From NCBI GenBank assembly GCA_035707805.1, contig DASSTS010000029.1, forward strand, positions 1-64,000: a DNA stretch of 64,000 nucleotides, in the 5' to 3' direction. The first letter of the stretch is position 1. Every line of letters begins with the position of its first letter. Made by a program: the position numbers and the translations under genes. Source of the stretch: Castellaniella sp035707805. Lineage in GTDB: Bacteria; Pseudomonadota; Gammaproteobacteria; Burkholderiales; Burkholderiaceae_B. Positions 58,318 through 64,000 of this stretch are shown piece after piece. Below the pieces are notes generated by a model. That model saw only the letters and a program-made list of their open reading frames with translations, was not told the origin of the DNA and made no database searches.

Positions 58318-60873
58318 ATGCCCGGCATCCAGAACCTCGGCCAACCCGGCCTCCAAAACCTCCAGCGCCAGCAGCTCGAATCCGGTCCTCTGGGACAGGT
58401 CGGCAACCTGCGCTTCAAGGCCGAGCCGGGCGCGACGCCCCGCACCTCGGGGCCCAACGTCTTCCAGCGCTTCGGCCAGTTCCTGTCCAAGGTCGCCTTC
58501 TACGTCGGCGCCAGCCCCGCGCAACGCGCGCAGCAGTTCGTGCTGGACCAGGCGCGCGACAACAGCCGGCGCATCGGCAACCTGCTGGGCAACCTGACGG
58601 CTTCCCCGAACGACCGCAAGGCCCAGGCCAAGATCGCCGAGGGCCTCGCCCGCCTGGGAGACCTGTCGGGCGGCGACTTTTCCCGCCTGCCCGGCGGCCA
58701 GCAGGCCCTGAATACCTACCTCGGCGAGCTGGGCCTGCCGGACCTGAGCGCGCTGCGCAGCGGCGTGCTGGGCGACCCGCAGGCCCGCCAGGCCACGCTC
58801 GACCGCGTGGATCCGCCCCACCTGCGCGCCCAGGCCGCCCAGGTGCTGGACCAGATCGTCCGCGCCATGGACCAGCACCTGGCCGGACAGGTGGTGCGCG
58901 AGCCCCTGTCGCAGATCCAAGGCCTGTTGTCCGCCCGCCCCGTGGACGGCGTGGCGCTCGAGGCCCAGTTGGGCAAGCTGTCCGAGGGCCTGGCCATGAT
59001 GGGCGGCGACAAGCTCGGCGTCCATCTGCAGGGCTTGTCCCGCAATGAACTGAGAACGCTGCGGGACCTGCTGCATGGCGGCAAGCTGGATGGCGCCAAG
59101 CAGGCCCTGACGCAGATCCGCGATCCGGATGCGCGGCCGCTGCGGATCGAGGACGCCCCCGACCGCGTCCACGAGACGCTGGATCCGGGCCTGATCCAGT
59201 CCGGCCGCATCCAGCACGGCGAAGCCATGCTGGACCGCCTCAGCCTGGCGCTGGACAAGGAAATCCAGGCGCGCATCGAGGGGACGCATCCCGGCCTGAC
59301 CGACGGCCTGCAGGCCGCGATCAAGCGCGGCGACCGCAGCGCCATCGCGCGCGCCTTGTTCGACCTGAACGGCACGATCGGCGCGCTGCAGGACGCCTAC
59401 GGCACCTTGCCGGAAGACACGCTGCGCGCGGTGCGCGCCCAGGTGTCCGGCGCCATGACCGCGCTGCGCAACCCGGACACCAATCCCGAGGGCCCGCTGA
59501 CGCGGGATTCGCTCCAACGCCTGGACGACAATGCGCTGGGCCTGCTGCGCCGCAGCGGCAACCTGCGCGGGCTGGGCCTGCAGCTGGATCGCGACGGCGC
59601 CCGCGCCGAAGGTCTGGCGCGCGTGCAGGCCCTCAGCCAGCAGGTGGTCCAGGGCATGACGGGCCTGATGCGCACGCTGGGCGCCGACCCCGTGGACATG
59701 CCGGCGCTCATGCGGCAGCTGCGCGACCTGTCCGAACTGGAACTGCAGCGCAGCCAGCAGCTGGCCCAGTTGGGCCACTACGGCGACATGGCCAGCGTGG
59801 ACGACCGCGAGGCCATGGTCGAGCAGGCCTTCCGGCAGGCGCTCGCCGGCCTGGCCGAATCGGGCGAAAAGGACGCCGCCGAGCGGGCGCTGTCCCAGCT
59901 GGGTCTGCTCGACGGCCTGGAAGTCCGATTCGGCAGCATCGCCTTCGGTCTGAGCAGCATCGTGGGCGACGGCGGCTACGAGCAGGGCGGCCCCGAGACG
60001 CTCAAGCGCGTCAGCACGACGCAACACCTGCTGGCCGGCATCGCCGGCGCGCTGCGCGACGCCATCCCCGGACGGGTCAAGGGCGAGGCCCCGGCGACCG
60101 ATGCCGTCGAGCTGCCGGGCGAGTTCTACACCTCGTTGATGGAACAGTACGGCGTCCGCTGCAATCCCGGGACCTTCGAATCTACCCTGATGCTGAGCGA
60201 CGGGATGCGGGCCAGGCTCGCCCCGCACCTGGAAGAGCCCGTCAACGTCTCGGTCCATCCCACGCATAAGGTCACGCTGCCGGTGCGCGGCACGGATATC
60301 GAATTCTCCGTCAGCTCATCGTTCTTCAAGGACGGCATCGAACGGCCCAGCATTTCGCTCTCGGTGCGCGGCCCCGGCCCGGATGGCAGCGTCGTGCGTT
60401 CCAGCTGGCCCGACGGCGTGCCGCAGGACCGGCGCGGCGAGGCCATGGGCGAGGCGCTGGACGCGCTGACCCGCATTGCCGGGCCCGCGGCCGAACCGCT
60501 GACGCGCCTGATGAACCAGCAGCTGGGCGCCGGCATCCTCAAGGGCCTGCAGGACATGGGCAAGGATTCGCCCTTCAAGCTCGAAGACGGATCGGTGGTC
60601 ATGCCCGTCGGGTCGGGCCGCTTCCATTTCGACGTCGAGCGGTTCGAGGACGGCAGTTTCCGGATCGGCGCGGTGATGACCATTCCCATCAAGGATGCGG
60701 TGGGCCTGGACCAGAACGGCGTCGGGATGCCGGTGGCCATGGATCCCTCGCTCAGCTGGGCGCAGGTCAGCGTGGTGCTGAGCGTGTCGCCGGACGGCCA
60801 GCAGGTGCGCATGTCCGAGCCGCCGCAGTTCCGCCATCACTTCGTGCTGCGGCCGCAGGACGACGGCCTCTGA
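58318..60873 (+). CDS. Candidate T3SS effector 3, large protein without known domain
   Basis: 851 residues, no signal peptide or membrane helices. The N terminus is Gln/Gly/Leu-rich (IQNLGQPGLQNLQRQQLES), then comes a long helical region with many Ala/Leu/Arg repeats to about 590, and a C-terminal domain of about 250 residues with beta-rich segments (VNVSVHPTHKVTLPVRGTDIEFSVSSSFF, GSGRFHFDVERFEDGSFRIGAVMTIPIKDAVG). Position directly after a CesT-type chaperone and a BtrS-type motif indicates a T3SS substrate. I recognise no catalytic motif. It ends convergent to btrS. Confidence 0.7.
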   Translation: MPGIQNLGQPGLQNLQRQQLESGPLGQVGNLRFKAEPGATPRTSGPNVFQRFGQFLSKVAFYVGASPAQRAQQFVLDQARDNSRRIGNLLGNLTASPNDRKAQAKIAEGLARLGDLSGGDFSRLPGGQQALNTYLGELGLPDLSALRSGVLGDPQARQATLDRVDPPHLRAQAAQVLDQIVRAMDQHLAGQVVREPLSQIQGLLSARPVDGVALEAQLGKLSEGLAMMGGDKLGVHLQGLSRNELRTLRDLLHGGKLDGAKQALTQIRDPDARPLRIEDAPDRVHETLDPGLIQSGRIQHGEAMLDRLSLALDKEIQARIEGTHPGLTDGLQAAIKRGDRSAIARALFDLNGTIGALQDAYGTLPEDTLRAVRAQVSGAMTALRNPDTNPEGPLTRDSLQRLDDNALGLLRRSGNLRGLGLQLDRDGARAEGLARVQALSQQVVQGMTGLMRTLGADPVDMPALMRQLRDLSELELQRSQQLAQLGHYGDMASVDDREAMVEQAFRQALAGLAESGEKDAAERALSQLGLLDGLEVRFGSIAFGLSSIVGDGGYEQGGPETLKRVSTTQHLLAGIAGALRDAIPGRVKGEAPATDAVELPGEFYTSLMEQYGVRCNPGTFESTLMLSDGMRARLAPHLEEPVNVSVHPTHKVTLPVRGTDIEFSVSSSFFKDGIERPSISLSVRGPGPDGSVVRSSWPDGVPQDRRGEAMGEALDALTRIAGPAAEPLTRLMNQQLGAGILKGLQDMGKDSPFKLEDGSVVMPVGSGRFHFDVERFEDGSFRIGAVMTIPIKDAVGLDQNGVGMPVAMDPSLSWAQVSVVLSVSPDGQQVRMSEPPQFRHHFVLRPQDDGL

Positions 60874-60881
60874 AGGCGGGC

Positions 60882-61481
60882 CTAGAAATCGAGCGTCAGC
60901 CCCTTGTCCTGCAGCCGTTCGCGCAAGGCGGCGCGCGCACGCGACAGGCGGCTGCGCACGGTGCCGATGGGCACCGACAGCAGGGCGGCGGCTTCCTCGT
61001 AGGACAGATTGTCCAGCCCGACCAGCAGCAGGATGCTGCGCATGCTCTCGGGCAGTTCCTCCAGCGAATCCTGCAGCAGCCGCATCGTCTGGGTCTGGGC
61101 GACGGCGTCCTCGGGCGAGGTCGATTCGGCGGCCAGGTCTTCCAGGCTGCTGTCGCCCACGAAATCGTAGCGGCGCTCGGGCGCGCGCGACAGGTGGTTG
61201 CGGATCAGGTTGAGCGCGATCCCGTACAGCCAGGTCGAGAGCTGGGATTCGCCGCGAAAGGTCTGGTACGAGCGGGCCGCCTCCATGAAGGCCTGCTGCG
61301 CCAGGTCCTCGGCCTCGGTGGTGTTGCCGATGTGCTTGATGATGAATCGCTGCAGGCGCGCGCTGTGCTCCTGGACCAGGTCGCGGAACAGGCGTTCATC
61401 GGGAATGCGGGTAGGCGCGGTGTCGTCTGCCCGGCACGAGGTATCTGCTGCGGTGCCGTCGGGATCGGAAGAGGAGGTCAT
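60882..61481 (-). CDS. btrS: ECF-family sigma factor BtrS
   Basis: 199 residues with region 2 (LVQEHSARLQRFIIKHIGNTTEAEDLAQQAFMEAARSYQTFRGESQLSTWLYGIALNLIRNH) and region 4 (ELPESMRSILLLVGLDNLSYEEAAALLSVPIGTVRSRLSRARAAL) of ECF sigma factors. In Bordetella, BtrS directs transcription of the T3SS genes. It lies convergent to effector 3 and next to a btrA-like gene that carries a BtrS-type promoter. The upstream region (61522-61551, minus strand) has TTGTAA-18-TAGAAT, a plausible housekeeping promoter, rather than the BtrS-type motif. Confidence 0.9.
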   Translation of the reverse strand: MTSSSDPDGTAADTSCRADDTAPTRIPDERLFRDLVQEHSARLQRFIIKHIGNTTEAEDLAQQAFMEAARSYQTFRGESQLSTWLYGIALNLIRNHLSRAPERRYDFVGDSSLEDLAAESTSPEDAVAQTQTMRLLQDSLEELPESMRSILLLVGLDNLSYEEAAALLSVPIGTVRSRLSRARAALRERLQDKGLTLDF

Positions 61482-61521
61482 GGGGCGGAACAGGGAGCGA
61501 TGGGCACTGCTGATCCGGCAG

Positions 61522-61551
61522 ATTCTAGATCAATGAGACGAGACCTTACAA
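61522..61551 (-). promoter_or_regulatory. Predicted sigma-70-type promoter of btrS
   Basis: Minus strand: TTGTAA, 18-base spacer, TAGAAT, about 40 bases before the ATG. The surrounding 61.5-61.6 kb is notably AT-rich for this genome. An upstream ACTATAG box (61567-61573) could be a second -10. No BtrS-type motif is present, so btrS would not be autoregulated by itself. Confidence 0.5.
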
Positions 61552-61619
61552 GAAATTACGTGAAGCCTATAGTATCGGAGAGCCGCGCGGACCGGCGCGG
61601 ATGGACGATTCGGGCGCGT

Positions 61620-62195
61620 TCAGCCCGCCAGCAGGTCCTGGAGCCAGGCTTGCGCCGTCGCGGGGGGGACGGGACTTTGGCCCTCGCGCGCGGCCTGTTC
61701 GAACCGCGCCTGCATGGCTTGGTCGATCTGCGCGGCGCGCTGGGGCCCGATGGTGGACGGCTCGATGCCCAGCGACCGGCAGGCCGCCTGGAATCCGGCG
61801 CCGCGCGCGGCGGCCGAGCAGTCCAGGCGGGTGGCGAAGTCCACCCCCGACATGGCCTGGCTGGAGGTCTGCGCCATGTCCAGGGCCTGCGCGACGGTGC
61901 GCGAGGCCAGGGGCTTGCCGGGACTGGGTTCCAGCCCGAGCTCGCGGGCCACGGCGCGGGCGATGCCGATGCCGTAGGCCTGGCCGAGGGCCTCGGTGAA
62001 CATGCGGGTCGTGTCCACGTCGGGCTCGACCCAGGCGACGCTGCGCCCGCCGGGGCTGGCGCCGACGCCCAGGACCTGCATGGACTGGCCGGACACGGAA
62101 ATGCAGACGGCCTCCGCCCCGTGGGCGGCCGTCTCGAAATGTTCCAGGCTCGGCCCCCGCGACAGAGGCAAGGAAGTGGACAGATTGGAGTTCAT
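61620..62195 (-). CDS. btrA: BtrA/BspR-like secreted anti-sigma regulator
   Basis: 191 residues, no signal peptide. In Bordetella, BtrA (BspR) is encoded close to btrS; it is secreted by the T3SS and inhibits BtrS while inside the cell. This protein has matching size and place, and its own BtrS-type promoter. Sequence features: a Ser/Pro-rich N terminus (SNLSTSLPLSRGPSLEHF), a beta segment (AVCISVSGQSMQVLGVGA) and helical repeats at the C-terminal half. The family match is by position and length rather than by a decisive motif, so the name is tentative. Confidence 0.65.
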   Translation of the reverse strand: MNSNLSTSLPLSRGPSLEHFETAAHGAEAVCISVSGQSMQVLGVGASPGGRSVAWVEPDVDTTRMFTEALGQAYGIGIARAVARELGLEPSPGKPLASRTVAQALDMAQTSSQAMSGVDFATRLDCSAAARGAGFQAACRSLGIEPSTIGPQRAAQIDQAMQARFEQAAREGQSPVPPATAQAWLQDLLAG

Positions 62196-62254
62196 AAATG
62201 GTCGGTTCGAGCAGCTGCGGCGGCGGACCACCCTCGCAAAGTCGGGTTTAGCGA

Positions 62255-62283
62255 CTGAGTAACCAGAGTACAGGAAAGGTTCC
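62255..62283 (-). promoter_or_regulatory. BtrS-type promoter motif upstream of the btrA-like gene
   Basis: On the minus strand GGAACC (62283-62278), 14 bases, GTTACTCAG (62263-62255), the full consensus. The start codon at 62195 is about 60 bases downstream. This would close a negative feedback loop on BtrS. Confidence 0.85.
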
Positions 62284-62346
62284 GGCAAGGATGTGTCTCA
62301 AATTTGACGTCGGTGTCGTTTGCTTGCAAAACAGAAGGGGGGCGCC

Positions 62347-63852
62347 ATGATGGACGGCCTGGCGGCGGGCCGCCGCATCGGACTCGAACTGGAAATGGGC
62401 GTGGTGCGCGTCGCCGACGGCCGCAGCCACGCCGTGCAGCGGTATTTCGAGGCGCTGGCCGTCCTGAAGCAGGCGCGCGGCCTGCGGCCCGCGCGCCGGC
62501 TCATCGGCGATCGCCTGGCGGGGCTGGGCACGCCCGAGGGCGAGAGCGGCCTGGACAATGGTTACAACCTGCTGGAGACGGCCTTCGCGCCCATCGACGG
62601 GGGCCCCGGGGCGCTGGACCGCCTGGCCGCCGGCGTGCTGCGGGAGCTGCGCGAGGCGGAACAGGCGCTGGCCGCCGAAGGCGCGGCCTTGCTGAATGCG
62701 TCCCAGCATCCGGACTGCCCGCTGGATCCCGGCTGGTACGCGGGCGCGCGCGTGGATCGGCCCATCTATCGCGAACTGGCCGGCTATCGCGGCTGGCGGC
62801 ATCGCGTGGGCATCGACGCCAAGGCGCAGAACGGCCCCTGCACCTCGGTGCCGGTCGCGCAGGCCGCGCGCGCCCTCAATGCCATGCTGGCCCTGTCGCC
62901 CGCCCTGATCGCACTGTTCGCCAACAGTCCGCTCGAATCGGGCCGCGAGACCGGCCTGAAGGAAAACCGCCTGACGATGTGGGACCGCATGTTCCGCGAC
63001 GCCCGCTTTCCGGGCGACCACTACCTGCAGCGCCTGCCGCAGCAGCCCTTTCGCGACCTGGGGGATCATTACCGGTGGATGTTCGGGTCCGGGACGGCGT
63101 CGCGCGCCCTGCCGCTGGAATTGGGGCAGGGCTACAAGTCCGTCACCCCGATCTATCTGAAGGGAGACCCGCCGCTGTCGGAATTCCTGCGATCCTCCGG
63201 CTGGGACGGGCGCAGCGGCGGCGCCCTGGGGCCGGCGGTCCGCCTGCTGCCCCAGGGCGCCTATTTCACCTACGCCCAGTATGCCCATTTCCTGGACGCC
63301 CGCTGGCGCTACCGCGTGGAACGCGAGCCCGAACTGGACGCGCTGCTGCGGGCCTGGGACCAGCCCGACGGGCTGGAGGCCCTGCTGCAGGACTGCGGCG
63401 CCGAGGGTTACATCGAGGGCCGCGCGCCCGGCGCGGTCTTCGCCGACGCGCAGCTGCTGGCGGAGGCCGGGCCGGCCGTGGCCTCCAGCGCGCCCATTGC
63501 GCCGTCCGCCGTGCAGCTGGGCCTGCTGAGCCGGCTGGACGATGCCGAGCGCCTGTGGCGGGACTGGGGCTGGGAACGGCTGCGCGGCCTGCGCGCCGTG
63601 GCGATCCGCGACGCCCTGGACGACGATCGCGTGCGCGCGCTGGCCGACGAGGTGCTGGACATCGCGCGCTGCGGCCTGCCGCCGGCCGAGCGCCACTGGC
63701 TGGACTATGCCGAACACGCGGTGCGGACACGGCGCACCGGGGCGGACCGGCTGCTGGAGCTCTGGCGCGACGAGGCGGGCCGGCCCGACCGCCTGGCCCG
63801 GGTCTGCGAGCGGCGCCGCGTCTGCGCTATTGCGCCGCCGTTTCGCGTATGA
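62347..63852 (+). CDS. Glutamate-cysteine ligase family protein
   Basis: 501 residues. Motifs of the GCS2/GshA carboxylate-amine ligase fold: GLELEMGVV at 10-18, NLLETAFAP, the HPDCPLDPGWY segment, RHRVGIDAKAQNGPCTSVPV and NSPLESGRETGLKENRLTMWDRMF. Members join glutamate and cysteine (or a related pair) using ATP. The chosen ATG 62347 has AAGGGGGG at a good distance; an upstream TTG reading is not needed. It lies between the btrA-like gene and btrV, an odd place for thiol metabolism. Whether this is the cell's GshA or a paralogue cannot be told from here. Confidence 0.8.
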   Translation: MMDGLAAGRRIGLELEMGVVRVADGRSHAVQRYFEALAVLKQARGLRPARRLIGDRLAGLGTPEGESGLDNGYNLLETAFAPIDGGPGALDRLAAGVLRELREAEQALAAEGAALLNASQHPDCPLDPGWYAGARVDRPIYRELAGYRGWRHRVGIDAKAQNGPCTSVPVAQAARALNAMLALSPALIALFANSPLESGRETGLKENRLTMWDRMFRDARFPGDHYLQRLPQQPFRDLGDHYRWMFGSGTASRALPLELGQGYKSVTPIYLKGDPPLSEFLRSSGWDGRSGGALGPAVRLLPQGAYFTYAQYAHFLDARWRYRVEREPELDALLRAWDQPDGLEALLQDCGAEGYIEGRAPGAVFADAQLLAEAGPAVASSAPIAPSAVQLGLLSRLDDAERLWRDWGWERLRGLRAVAIRDALDDDRVRALADEVLDIARCGLPPAERHWLDYAEHAVRTRRTGADRLLELWRDEAGRPDRLARVCERRRVCAIAPPFRV

Positions 63853-63886
63853 TGGAGACCGGTTTATCTGTCCGTCCCAGCCTGCC

Positions 63887-64000
63887 ATGCCCTTTGCCAT
63901 CGACAAGTCCGGATCCGCGCTCATCTTCCAGCCCGAAGGCCAGGTCAACAGCGCCAACGCGGCCGCCTTCGAGGCGGATCTCATGGCGCAGGTCGACAAG
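63887..64000 (+). CDS. btrV: BtrV-like STAS anti-anti-sigma factor, N-terminal part (runs off window)
   Basis: The first 38 residues, ending at the window edge. They match the start of STAS anti-anti-sigma factors: beta strands (FAIDKSGSALIFQPEGQVN) then SANAAAFEADLMAQV, with the early helix holding the family's modified serine further on. The partner-switch proteins BtrU and BtrW are present elsewhere in the window, so this is most likely BtrV. A TATGAT box at 63848-63853 might be its -10. Confidence 0.7.
   Translation, partial: MPFAIDKSGSALIFQPEGQVNSANAAAFEADLMAQVDK

Noticed and set aside
1..64000. CRISPR arrays, insertion sequences, tRNA or rRNA genes
   Set aside because: I saw no regularly spaced repeats, transposase motifs or tRNA cloverleaf ends anywhere in the window; GC content also looks even by eye across the T3SS genes, so no clear island boundary is visible.

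Overview
The window is about 64 kb of GC-rich DNA, densely packed with genes and free of phage or IS genes. Gene content points to a betaproteobacterium of the Alcaligenaceae (Bordetella/Achromobacter type). The strongest clue is a Bordetella-style type III secretion system (T3SS): a Bsp22-type tip protein, BopB/BopD/BopN-like proteins, and a BtrS/BtrU/BtrW/BtrV partner-switching regulatory set.

Left part (1-19.6 kb) is mostly metabolism and transport. It starts with the 3' end of a 5-dehydro-4-deoxyglucarate dehydratase gene, a uronate dehydrogenase-lactonase fusion and a DctPQM TRAP transporter, which together suggest hexuronate/aldarate uptake and oxidation. A DMT exporter and PEP carboxylase follow. 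Next is a probable Fur-controlled operon coding a NitT/TauT-type ABC transporter plus a TonB-dependent receptor, divergent from a Crp-type regulator. Then come ilvD, nadE, a luciferase-like monooxygenase, a thioesterase and a second EamA exporter.

The signalling block (19.6-27.5 kb) holds a periplasmic ligand-binding protein overlapping btrU (Cache-HAMP-PP2C phosphatase), a divergent double-sensor/MFS fusion, alanine racemase, btrW (anti-sigma kinase) and a SecD-head-like lipoprotein. The matching btrS (ECF sigma), a btrA/bspR-like gene and the start of btrV (STAS) lie at the far right (60.9-64 kb), so the regulators bracket the secretion genes.

The T3SS (27.6-60.9 kb) has a left effector island: a chaperone with a Fic-like effector, a SopB/IpgD-like phosphoinositide phosphatase effector with its chaperone, and a third class I chaperone. 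A minus-strand operon carries sctW, a chaperone, sctX, sctY, sctV, sctD, a small protein and sctF. A plus-strand operon carries tandem Bsp22-like tip genes, translocators with two LcrH-type chaperones, then sctI-J-K-L-N-O-P-Q-R-S-T-U, a chaperone and sctC. A further chaperone and an 851-residue orphan effector follow.

I find the same promoter-like motif, GGAACY-N14-GTTACTCA, at six places, each just upstream of a T3SS transcription unit (both effector genes on the left, sctW, the tip operon, the right effector, btrA). This is the likely BtrS recognition site and ties the cluster into one regulon. Other notable points are a decayed third tip gene, catalytic-motif changes in the SopB-like and Fic-like effectors, and a terminator-like hairpin inside the main T3SS operon. 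All product calls come from reading motifs and gene order; no database search was run.
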